Of a stretch of 64,000 nt of DNA, positions 32,297-39,486 are shown piece by piece (positions within the stretch are counted from its first letter, which is position 1; every line of letters starts with the position of its first letter). The position numbers and the translations under genes were made by a program. The stretch spans positions 99,183 through 163,182 of the forward strand of contig JACPJQ010000005.1 of assembly GCA_016187465.1 (NCBI GenBank), written 5' to 3'. The notes under the pieces are model-generated. The model did no database searches. It saw only the letters and a program-made list of their open reading frames with translations, and was not told the DNA's origin. This stretch comes from Candidatus Woesearchaeota archaeon (GTDB lineage Archaea; Nanobdellota; Nanobdellia; Woesearchaeales; GW2011-AR4).

Positions 32297-33456
32297 ATTG
32301 CGTTTATTATTTTGTTTAGATTCGCAATATTCTGATTGTTTTTATAAACCTTTGCGAGCCCGATAACCCTGCTTTTGTCTACAAAAATCTTTTTATCCTT
32401 AAGGATTTTTGCCAGATGCCCGCTCATCAGGAACTGGCAGAACTGGGTTACGTTTTTCGGGCTTTTTGCGTAATGGGTCCTTTCAAAATCAATCAAATAA
32501 GGCTTCTGTTTGCTGATGATTACGTGCTTCAATGGATGATGCATTTCCTCCTTGTCTATCTTCAGCTTGTCGAGCGCAAACATCTGATTGAATATTTTCT
32601 TGAATATTTTTTTTATTTGGGTTTTATTTGATTTTTTAATGTAATCGGCGATGAAGTCTCCGTCAATATAATTGTATACAAAATAATCATTTTCAGCCTT
32701 GATTAATTTTGGGCCTATCTTGCGCTTATTCAATTTCTCCAGCCATTTGGCTTCATTTTCAATCCTGCCGATTGCCCTGCTTTGCGGATTTTTTGTCTTC
32801 ACGACAATTTTCCTATTTTTATAAAGTCCTGTAAACAAAAGCCCCCTGTGGCCTCTTGCAAGGTATTTGACATTATTTATTCCATTACCTTCCAGTTTCT
32901 TCAAGAAATTATTTTTTCTCAGTAAATAAACAAAGATATCTTCAAAAAATATATGAACCTTTCCTATCTCCTCGAAATCAAGCATGTTGTTCCTTATGAA
33001 TTCATCGACCTTATTCTTTCTTGTCAAGGAAGAGAAAACCATTAGGATTATGCCGTCAGGCTTCAGAAAACTGTTCACATCATTAAGAAACCCTTCGATT
33101 ACTTCATAGCCCTTTTTGCCGCCCTCAATTGTCAGGTCCTTTAATTTTAATTCCTGCGGCAGGTAAGGCGGGTTGGATATGACAGTATCAAACTTTCCTT
33201 TTACATTGCTGAACAAGTCAGACTGCAGAAATTTTATCTTCGGATTTTTGATATTTTCTCTGCAATAATCTATGGCTCCCCTCTGCACGTCAACAGCAAG
33301 CACAGAAGCAACATTTGGGTTTTGGGAAGCTGCAATCGCCTGTATTCCGGAGCCTGTGCCGACATCAAGCACCTCCCCCCTAGAGTACTGCCTGACATAG
33401 CGCTCAAGCAGTGTGCTGTCCTCCTGCGGCTCATAAACTGACTTGCAGCTCGGCAT
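32293..33456 (-). CDS. HemK/Mtq2-like methyltransferase fused to a protein-kinase-like domain
   Basis: 387 residues from ATG at 33456 (MPSCKSVYEPQEDSTLLERY). Residues 1-180 are a class-I methyltransferase with SAM motif DVGTGSGIQA (31-40) and NPPYLPQE (95-102), the NPPY of enzymes that methylate glutamine in release factors. Residues about 190-387 look like a RIO/Bud32-type kinase: a glycine-loop-like ARGHRGLLFTG, KIVVKTKNP with the ATP lysine, ENEAKWL, and YLIDFERTHYA in place of DFG. The HRD equivalent (MHHPLKHVI) is degenerate. The start lies 1 nt after the tRNA-Ala 3' end. A longer in-frame extension to 33597 overlaps the tRNA and is rejected. Confidence 0.8.
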   Translation of the reverse strand: MPSCKSVYEPQEDSTLLERYVRQYSRGEVLDVGTGSGIQAIAASQNPNVASVLAVDVQRGAIDYCRENIKNPKIKFLQSDLFSNVKGKFDTVISNPPYLPQELKLKDLTIEGGKKGYEVIEGFLNDVNSFLKPDGIILMVFSSLTRKNKVDEFIRNNMLDFEEIGKVHIFFEDIFVYLLRKNNFLKKLEGNGINNVKYLARGHRGLLFTGLYKNRKIVVKTKNPQSRAIGRIENEAKWLEKLNKRKIGPKLIKAENDYFVYNYIDGDFIADYIKKSNKTQIKKIFKKIFNQMFALDKLKIDKEEMHHPLKHVIISKQKPYLIDFERTHYAKSPKNVTQFCQFLMSGHLAKILKDKKIFVDKSRVIGLAKVYKNNQNIANLNKIINAI

Positions 33457-33457
33457 A

Positions 33458-33581
33458 TGGACTCGTCGGGACTTTCGTAATATTTCGAACCCGAAGTTTC
33501 TTCCCGAGTCGGCGCTTTTGAGGGAAATCATTGATCCCAGCGCGTGCGAAGGAAGCGTCATAGCCGTTAGACCACGAGCCC
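33458..33581 (-). tRNA. tRNA-Ala(CGC) with two introns (anticodon loop and T loop)
   Basis: The mature sequence has acceptor GGGCTCG/CGAGTCC with the alanine identity pair G3-U70, anticodon arm CTTCC-TTCGCAG-GGAAG (anticodon CGC), T arm TCGGG-TTCGAAT-CCCGA and discriminator A73. Intron 1, 39 nt (33506-33544), lies between 37 and 38 and folds with GCGCT/AGCGC and a bulge-helix-bulge. Intron 2, 12 nt (33472-33483), lies at 59/60 in the T loop and is bracketed by a TTCG/CGAA helix. Removing both gives exactly 73 nt with canonical 7-nt loops. No CCA is encoded. The gene sits inside an operon, 30 bp after a LOG-like gene and 1 nt before the next start codon. Confidence 0.92.
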
Positions 33582-33611
33582 AGAAATAGAATTTCAATAC
33601 TATTTTTATTC

Positions 33612-34142
33612 TTATTGATTATTTAGGTCTTTTAGATTCTTAACCAAAGCACTTGGCTCTTTCTCATAAACAATCCTGTCTTTTTCCCCAACTTTGCTGC
33701 AGACTTCCGCTATCTCTTTTATCAATTTTGTTATGCCGCCGCTTCCTTCCAGAACTCCAATTGGCTTTTTTTGGTGAAACGCGATTGTAAATTCATTTAA
33801 AGTCCCGATTTGGCCTGATATTATTATTACAGCATCAGAATCGGCAATGATAGGCAGGTTTCTTGCCGGTATCCCCAATCCCGTATACTCAATCTCGGTG
33901 AAATTATCCTGGGGAAATTTGTATTTTCTGATGTGCTCTTCCTTGCTTTTTGCAGGGGATATTGCCTTGACTTTGCCATTATTTTCAAAAGCCCCCTTTG
34001 CAGCTTCGTAAGGATAGCCCCGGCATCCTCCAAACCTTAAAACGTGCTTGTTGACGGCAATTTCCCTTCCGATTTCATAGGATTTTTTCAACACCGATTT
34101 GTCAAAAGGCGGCAGGGAAGCGCCGCAGACGGCTATTTTCAT
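33612..34142 (-). CDS. LOG/SLOG-family Rossmann protein
   Basis: 176 residues with a SLOG-type nucleotide-binding fold (MKIAVCGASLPPFDKS, RFGGCRGYPYEAAKGA, then SGQIGTLNEFTIAFHQKKP). The GTLNEF block corresponds to the PGGxGTxxE motif of LOG proteins, with PGG changed to SGQ. LOG enzymes release cytokinin-like bases from nucleotides; relatives sense nucleotides or bind DNA, so the exact activity is open. It is 4 bp downstream of the metallo-beta-lactamase-fold gene and 30 bp upstream of the tRNA, apparently in one operon. Confidence 0.75.
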   Translation of the reverse strand: MKIAVCGASLPPFDKSVLKKSYEIGREIAVNKHVLRFGGCRGYPYEAAKGAFENNGKVKAISPAKSKEEHIRKYKFPQDNFTEIEYTGLGIPARNLPIIADSDAVIIISGQIGTLNEFTIAFHQKKPIGVLEGSGGITKLIKEIAEVCSKVGEKDRIVYEKEPSALVKNLKDLNNQ

Positions 34143-34146
34143 TGAA

Positions 34147-34752
34147 TCATCCCAGAATCTCGACTTTGCATTTGCAAAGCTTCTTGAATTTTTCAGCGTC
34201 AGCTTTTGTCCCTACAATAGAGCCATAATGCATCGGCACAGCTACTTTCGGCATTATTTTGTTGGCTGCATCAGCAGCTTCCTCAGCTGTCATAACATAA
34301 GTGCCAGAGACCGGAAGTAACGCGATATCTATATTCTTTAAATAAGCCATTTCAGGGATGTTGTCAGTGTCGCCGGCATGGTAAATTCTTTTGCCGTTTA
34401 CAGTAACAATTACACCAACCCACCCGTTTGCTCTGGGATGAAACTGCTTATTTGTATTGTAAGCAGGCACAGCTTCTATCTGTATGCCATCGACATTCAA
34501 AACCGTTCCCGGATTAATTGCTTTTATATTGCCAGAAACTTTTATTAAGCAATCTGGAGTTGTAACAACGATAGTTTTTCCTGCCTGCACTTTATTAATA
34601 TCCTCAGGGCTCAGATGGTCAAAATGCTCATGCGTTATGATTATGATATCAGCAGGCTCTGTTTCTTTTATCTTAAAGGGGTCTATGTAAATAGTTTTCT
34701 CACCCTTAATCTTGAATCCCGCATGCCCAAGCCATTTGATGTTTTCAATCAT
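34147..34752 (-). CDS. UlaG-like metallo-beta-lactamase-fold hydrolase
   Basis: 201 residues. The metal site is HEHFDH (41-46), supported by LGHAG at the start, YHAGDTDN, and a final PMHYGS. This is the metal-dependent hydrolase (UPF0173/UlaG-like) subgroup, which acts on phosphodiesters or lactones; the substrate is not known. It is the first gene of the minus-strand operon that includes the tRNA. Confidence 0.88.
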   Translation of the reverse strand: MIENIKWLGHAGFKIKGEKTIYIDPFKIKETEPADIIIITHEHFDHLSPEDINKVQAGKTIVVTTPDCLIKVSGNIKAINPGTVLNVDGIQIEAVPAYNTNKQFHPRANGWVGVIVTVNGKRIYHAGDTDNIPEMAYLKNIDIALLPVSGTYVMTAEEAADAANKIMPKVAVPMHYGSIVGTKADAEKFKKLCKCKVEILG

Positions 34753-35002
34753 AAGACAAGGAGGGTTTTAGAATTTATAAGGTTTTTGAAAATTATTTGA
34801 GCGACCCTACAAACCACTTGATTCATTCTCTGCTGGTTATGAATGAAATGGAGATTTGGTGGATTTGGTTCCGATAAGTTTTTTTCGGGGACGTTTAATT
34901 TAGCGAACAAAGTGAGTAATTAAAAAATACGTTAAGAGGCAACATTAATACAACATAAAAACACAAAAACGCATTCTTACAAAAATACTGACGATAAAAA
35001 GG
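34753..35002. other. gap with TTTTTTTCGGGG half of an inverted repeat
   Basis: No gene seen. GTTTTTTTCGGGGACGTTTAA (about 34879-34899) resembles, inverted, TTAAAGCCCCCGAAAAAA at 35607-35624 on the other side of the next gene. The rest is AT-rich without features. Confidence 0.35.
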
Positions 35003-35539
35003 TTATTGGAAAACATTATTCCATCGCATTTCATCAAAGTTTTTTCTTTCTTCTTTAGAAAAACTGGTATACATAGGCATAAGTACATCAGACCAGGCGC
35101 GCTTATATTTTGAAAAAAGCTTATTCAGCGATGCTCCAAAATCTGGACCGAACATTTTAAATTCCTTCGTATACCCCCGCCCGCCTTGGGCAGAGATTGA
35201 TATTTTCCAAATGCCATTTAAACACTTTATCAGTTTATCATTTTCAGTTTTATCTGCCAAAAATTCTCTTGGCCTATTCTTTAATAATGCTGCTACATAA
35301 CCTACTCCAAAACCAAAATACTCAAAATCCTTATCATCTTGAACATTAACAATAAATTGATATACATCAGTCGTATTAAAATATGCTTCTTTTACTTTGC
35401 CATCCAAAACTCCTTTATAGGCCTGATCAAAACCTTTAAGAAAATATCTACGCTTGTGTTCATTAAGAAAATCAGTAGGTTTGAATTCCTTAGGGAACAA
35501 TGCAACAACTTCTTCCAGTGCTTGTGAAAGATTACTCAT
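35003..35539 (-). CDS. hypothetical protein flanked by inverted repeats
   Basis: 178 residues, soluble, mixed alpha/beta. It is not recognised: MSNLSQALEEVVALFPKEFK, a Gly-rich FEYFGFGVGYVAAL and QGGRGYTKEFKMFG in the middle, and a charged helical end. A TATA box (TTTATATAA, about 35552-35560) lies upstream of the ATG. Inverted repeats in both flanks hint at a small mobile or regulated cassette. Confidence 0.55.
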   Translation of the reverse strand: MSNLSQALEEVVALFPKEFKPTDFLNEHKRRYFLKGFDQAYKGVLDGKVKEAYFNTTDVYQFIVNVQDDKDFEYFGFGVGYVAALLKNRPREFLADKTENDKLIKCLNGIWKISISAQGGRGYTKEFKMFGPDFGASLNKLFSKYKRAWSDVLMPMYTSFSKEERKNFDEMRWNNVFQ

Positions 35540-35692
35540 AATTTAAATATTTTTAAATGTTTATATAAATATGTTTCGTTCTTGACATTTTTAATGCTGC
35601 CCCTATTACATTAAAGCCCCCGAAAAAATTAAGTATACCAATCGTTCCACACAGTTTTAATATTCTTTAACAACGGTTAAAATCAAATTACA

Positions 35693-36388
35693 TTAAACCA
35701 ACTCTTTCGTCAATTCTTCAGCAGCTTTTCTCATGTCTTTTGCTTCGTAAATCGCTCTGCCGACGATTGCATGCCACGAATCAAGCTTTTTTGCCAAATC
35801 ACTTATGCCTCCTCCTTGTGCTATCAGCCCAGGTGAATAGAAAACAGGATTCTTAATTTTATTTTTTATCAGATTAACGTATTCCATTGATTTTTCCGGT
35901 TTGTTTCCGGGTATTACAAAGTCTGTCACACCCATTGATGCCGCAATCTCGTATATTCTTTTTGGAGCGTCATCATCTATAAAACCGCCTGCGCCTTTCA
36001 AATAGGCTTGATGCGTCATTTCTCCCCCTATAATCACGTTCATTTTAGCCTGTTGGGCTGCCTTAATCCATGCAGTTTCTGTTTCCGGGCCAGCCTGCGG
36101 GAATAAGATTACGGCATCCGCATATTTGCACGCTTTCATAAACTTACTTCCCATCTCGGGAATGTCTGTTCCTGCCTTTTGATGGTCGTATATTACAGGC
36201 AGTTTAGTTATTTTTCTTATTGTTTTCACTGCTTTTTCCATTCCGAAAGGTACAACAAGCTCAAAGCCAATTTTATAAGCGCCGACTCCCCTGACAGAGC
36301 AAGTTGATTTCACTAATTTGCTTAACTTCTCGAGGCTGTCAACATCGCAGCTTGGGATTACTGATTTTTTAAGTTTTATTATTGGCAT
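35693..36388 (-). CDS. pyrF: orotidine 5'-phosphate decarboxylase
   Basis: 231 residues of the OMP decarboxylase fold, removing CO2 from OMP to give UMP. The catalytic DxKxxD array appears as YDHQKAGTDIP (Asp68, Lys71, Asp75). The phosphate-binding end is YSPGLIAQGGGISD and AIVGRAIYEAKD. The fold is shared with hexulose-phosphate synthases, but the pyrimidine gene context supports PyrF. It is separated from pyrE by 560 bp and has its own upstream region with the conserved block at 36426-36472. Confidence 0.9.
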   Translation of the reverse strand: MPIIKLKKSVIPSCDVDSLEKLSKLVKSTCSVRGVGAYKIGFELVVPFGMEKAVKTIRKITKLPVIYDHQKAGTDIPEMGSKFMKACKYADAVILFPQAGPETETAWIKAAQQAKMNVIIGGEMTHQAYLKGAGGFIDDDAPKRIYEIAASMGVTDFVIPGNKPEKSMEYVNLIKNKIKNPVFYSPGLIAQGGGISDLAKKLDSWHAIVGRAIYEAKDMRKAAEELTKELV

Positions 36389-36425
36389 TTTGATTATTCT
36401 GGATTTTTTATTGAAAGTTTATTTA

Positions 36426-36472
36426 ATAAATGTTTTCGTGCTTCTTGCTCTTGACGATAGGGCCTTCAATAA
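36426..36472 (-). repeat. conserved block upstream of pyrF (copy b of three)
   Basis: The plus strand reads AATGTTTTCGTGCTTCTTGC then TCTTGACGATAGGGCCTTCA. It aligns with 41250-41300 and 1621-1670. It starts 38 bp before the pyrF start codon. Confidence 0.6.
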
Positions 36473-36946
36473 TATTTTTTTATTATATTAGCACCCTATA
36501 AATGAATGCTGTGAGCAAAACTCCCAATAGGACATACAAAGCCCAAAAGTCATTTGAAAATTGCTTTGTTGACATTTGATTTTTAAATGGCCATATAGTT
36601 TATACTTTCTAAAATTTTCAACCTGTGCTTCGCACAAATAATTCTTGTGCTCGGCGGTAAAGGCAGCCCATATCACTTCTTTCTGCATCTTGCTAACAGC
36701 CTATTCGAACGCAAGCAGTGAGTTGTAAGGTGAGTTCGGTGAGTTAGCGAGCGAAGTCGAGCTTCGCATGTCACGCTTCACTCGCCAGCTACCAGCGTTC
36801 TCGCATGCAACTACCGCCTCACCTATTAATTCATTGTTTATTTTTTTAATTTTAAATTTTTAATGTATTTAGCGTTAATGAGTTTTTTGTTATTGGGTTT
36901 TTTAATTTCAATCGCTATTATGTCAATGTTTATTGATATCCGAGCC
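36473..36946. other. gap between pyrE and pyrF: structured, no gene
   Basis: Holds element E5 (36611-36715). Then come three GTGAGTT units (36718, 36730, 36739), a hairpin GCGAAG-TCGAG-CTTCGC (36751-36767) and a GC-richer stretch to 36833, followed by AT-rich repeats. A 66-residue open frame on the minus strand (36488-36688) only translates element E5 and is not taken as a gene. Confidence 0.45.
36611..36715 (-). repeat. two-stem intergenic element E5
   Basis: The plus strand shows stem 2 as TGTGC-TTC-GCACA (36624-36636), then TGCTCGGCGGTAAAGGC and ACAGCCTAT, all matching E4. The stem 2 sequence differs from the other copies but still pairs perfectly. It is sense to pyrF and pyrE. Confidence 0.6.
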
Positions 36947-37591
36947 TTATAAAGCAACCCATCCTTCAGGGTGTTTTTTCCAGTCCATTATATGGCTTAG
37001 CTGCTGGCTTGAAATATATTTTTTCTTTAATGCAGTCTTGACAAAGCTTGTGAAGTCCGTAAGCGGCAGCAGCTTTACATTTGCGTTGTCAAAATTATTT
37101 TTTGCCTTCTCCAGTTCGTATGTAAAAATCGCTATGCAATACTCAACTATTCCGTTTTTCTCGCGAACAGCATTGATTGTGTTTAATGAGCTGCTTCCGG
37201 TGCTTATAAGGTCCTCAACAACAACATAGGTCTTGCCTTCTTCTATTTTTCCCTCTACGAGATTTTCCCTGCCATGGTCTTTGCTTTCACCCCTTACGTA
37301 AACCATCGGTTTCTTTAATTTCTGCGAAATCCATGCCGCCCACGGGATGCCTGCTGTCGCAGTCGCAGCAAACCCGTCAAACTTTATCTTGTTTTTCCTG
37401 AGCAGTTTTATGAAAGAATTCACAATAAAATCCCTTTCCTTGGGGTAGCTCATCAGAATCCTGTTATCTGTGTAGATTGGAGCCAAAATTCCAGACGCCC
37501 ACCTGAAAGGCGGCTTTGTCCTTAAAATGACTGCATTTGCATTCAGCAGTATCTCGGCTATTTTGTCTGGCATAGTGTAGACTCTTGACAA
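36947..37591 (-). CDS. pyrE: orotate phosphoribosyltransferase
   Basis: 214 residues converting orotate and PRPP to OMP. The PRPP-binding motif is VVVEDLISTGSSS (acidic pair plus STGSS), and other family marks are YVRGESKDHGRENLVEG and GFAATATAGIPWAAW. Length and order are standard. Only six bases separate its start from the PIN gene stop upstream, so it may be transcribed with the VapBC pair and pyrC. Confidence 0.94.
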   Translation of the reverse strand: MSRVYTMPDKIAEILLNANAVILRTKPPFRWASGILAPIYTDNRILMSYPKERDFIVNSFIKLLRKNKIKFDGFAATATAGIPWAAWISQKLKKPMVYVRGESKDHGRENLVEGKIEEGKTYVVVEDLISTGSSSLNTINAVREKNGIVEYCIAIFTYELEKAKNNFDNANVKLLPLTDFTSFVKTALKKKYISSQQLSHIMDWKKHPEGWVAL

Positions 37592-37597
37592 ATTTAT

Positions 37598-37975
37598 TTA
37601 AAATTCCAGCAGTTTTAAATCTTTTATGTTTTTAAAGTCTTTGATATTCAAAGTAGCCAAGGTGCAGTTGTTTATAATCGCTGTTGAGGCAATGAATAAA
37701 TCCCTAATTTCAATCTCTTTACCTGCGCTTTGAAGCTCTTTTTTAATTTCAGACGCCTTTCGGGCTGATGTGCTGTCAAAATCCAAGATTTCCAAATCCT
37801 TAATGAAGTTTTCTACTGGCTCAATATTGGTTGTCCTTAAGAATAGCTCAAATAAAGTTATTGTAGAGATAAAAACCCTGGAATAGAGAAGTTTAGTCAA
37901 AAGGTTATGGTAAAGCCCTTTTTTGTTTATTATGGCAATGCAGGCATCAGTATCTATGCATATCTTTTTGTCCAT
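37598..37975 (-). CDS. vapC: VapC-like PIN-domain toxin
   Basis: 125 residues. The PIN acidic residues are seen in KICIDTDACIAIIN (Asp8 region), TITLFELFLR (Glu), EIRDLFIASTAIIN (Asp) and a final TLNIKDF. It probably cleaves tRNA or rRNA when freed from antitoxin. Its start overlaps the end of the VapB gene by 22 bases. Insertion of this pair between pyrC and pyrE is notable. Confidence 0.88.
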   Translation of the reverse strand: MDKKICIDTDACIAIINKKGLYHNLLTKLLYSRVFISTITLFELFLRTTNIEPVENFIKDLEILDFDSTSARKASEIKKELQSAGKEIEIRDLFIASTAIINNCTLATLNIKDFKNIKDLKLLEF

Positions 37976-38178
37976 TTCCTGTAACGAGGCTTTAACTCCT
38001 TCATAATTTTATCATATTCGTTGTCTTTTATTGTGCCCACATGCTTAAGCAGGTCTCTGCCTGTTTTTCTCTTATTGGTCTCAATCAAGTCCTTTATTGC
38101 CTCGCTAAAACTTTTGTCTTTCTTTACTTCCTTCAATTCCTCATAGACATTGTTGGCTATCATTATTGTCTTTGCCAT
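37954..38178 (-). CDS. vapB: VapB antitoxin (DUF217 type)
   Basis: 74 residues from ATG at 38178 (MAKTIMIANNVYEELKEVKK); an upstream start at 38199 would add seven residues. DUF217 antitoxins have this N-terminal DNA-binding part (SFSEAIKDLIETNKR) and a C-terminal toxin-wrapping segment (KELKPRYRKWTKRYA). It overlaps vapC. An AT-rich TATATATATA stretch upstream (38195-38210) probably holds its promoter. Confidence 0.85.
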   Translation of the reverse strand: MAKTIMIANNVYEELKEVKKDKSFSEAIKDLIETNKRKTGRDLLKHVGTIKDNEYDKIMKELKPRYRKWTKRYA

Positions 38179-38218
38179 GATCTGTGTATAGATATACATA
38201 TATATAAATTTTATGGTT

Positions 38219-39421
38219 TTAAGAATAAGAAACTTCTTTCGCTTTTATATCAAAAACCTCCCCATTGTCATAAACAACATTCCCGTTGACAATCGTCATT
38301 ACAGGCCAGCCTTTTAATATTTTGCCTTCAAAAGGGCTCCATTTGCATTTTGTCAGTAAGTCTTCGTTTCTTACAGCCTGCCTTTTGTCCAGGTCTACAA
38401 TAGTTAAATCAGCATCGTAGCCTTCTTTCAAAATTCCTTTGTTTCTTATTTTAAATATTTTGGCAGGATTTGCACAGCACAAATCAATTATTTGGGCAAG
38501 ACTAATCTTATTGTTGTTAAATGCGTCCAAAAGCAAGGGAAGCATTGTCTCGACTCCCGGAACTCCAAAAGGGTAATTTGCCTGCTCTTTCTCTTCTTTT
38601 AGATGAGGCGCATGGTCTGTTGCTATCACATCTATATCTCCGTTTGCTACTCCTTTCCATAATGCCTTCTGGTCGTTTTCCGATTTCAAGCGCGGCTTCA
38701 TCTCGGCAAAAGCGCCAAGGCTCTGCAGATCCTTGTCATTCAGAAACAGATGCTGCGGCGCAACCTCTAGAGTTATTTGTTTTTTGATTTTGTTTTGCTT
38801 TGCGTACTTCAATTCTTTTTCAGAGCTTACATGGGCAATGTGAATTTTATTTTTTATCTTATTTCTTATTAAGATTTCAGTTATGTCTTTGACGCGCTCT
38901 TCTTCCGCATGAACGACAGTTATTTTTGACGCCTTGAAAATGTCGCTTATTACCTCAAAGTCATCAACTTTCAAATCGCCGGTAGTGTAGTCCATGTAAA
39001 GCTTTACAGCCGCTATGCTCTTTGCTTTTTTTATATCAGACAGATTGTCAGCTGTTGCTCCGAAATGAAACCCGTAATTTACAACGCTTTTTTTTGCAAG
39101 CCTTCTTTTTTCCTCCAAAGCAGAAATTGTTGTTGTTGGAGGGATAGTGTTCGGCATGTCAAGTACTGTTGTGATGCCTCCTTTCGCCGCAGCCATGCTG
39201 CCTGTAAGAAAATCTTCCTTATGAGTTAAGCCCGGCTCCCTGAAATGTACGTGGCAGTCAATCATCCCCGGCAGGACAAAGTTATTTTTTGCATCTATTA
39301 TTTTGTCTGCTTTCAGCTCTTTATTGGTTATTCTTGATATTTTGCCGTTTTTTACCAGGATATTTTTGGCAAATACCTTGCCGTTTGCCAGAAGCCTGCA
39401 GTTTTTGATTAAGAGTGGCAT
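38219..39421 (-). CDS. pyrC: dihydroorotase
   Basis: 400 residues of the amidohydrolase superfamily, closing carbamoyl-aspartate to dihydroorotate. Zinc ligands are in DCHVHFREPGLTHKEDF (HxH), VVHAEE, IHIAHVSS and ATDHAPHLKEEK (catalytic Asp). The C-terminal part (ADLTIVDLDK) is the usual composite domain. It has its own TATA-like element (TTTTAAATATC, about 39440-39450). It lies downstream of the sigma-like gene with a gap of 65 bp. Confidence 0.95.
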   Translation of the reverse strand: MPLLIKNCRLLANGKVFAKNILVKNGKISRITNKELKADKIIDAKNNFVLPGMIDCHVHFREPGLTHKEDFLTGSMAAAKGGITTVLDMPNTIPPTTTISALEEKRRLAKKSVVNYGFHFGATADNLSDIKKAKSIAAVKLYMDYTTGDLKVDDFEVISDIFKASKITVVHAEEERVKDITEILIRNKIKNKIHIAHVSSEKELKYAKQNKIKKQITLEVAPQHLFLNDKDLQSLGAFAEMKPRLKSENDQKALWKGVANGDIDVIATDHAPHLKEEKEQANYPFGVPGVETMLPLLLDAFNNNKISLAQIIDLCCANPAKIFKIRNKGILKEGYDADLTIVDLDKRQAVRNEDLLTKCKWSPFEGKILKGWPVMTIVNGNVVYDNGEVFDIKAKEVSYS

Positions 39422-39486
39422 TTTAACAGAAGTTCTAACCCAGATATTTAAAACTTTTTAAGATTATTACGACAATTCAAAGTATT

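Noticed and set aside
33457..33597. N-terminal extension of the methyltransferase-kinase ORF
   Set aside because: The 47 extra codons translate the tRNA-Ala gene and its introns; the family start is at 33456.
36488..36688. 66-residue minus-strand ORF
   Set aside because: It translates structured element E5 and has no protein-like pattern outside it.
36700..36840. tRNA or SRP/RNase P RNA in the pyrE-pyrF gap
   Set aside because: TTCGAAC occurs at 36705-36711 but no acceptor, anticodon or T-arm pairing can be built around it, and it is too short for SRP or RNase P RNA.
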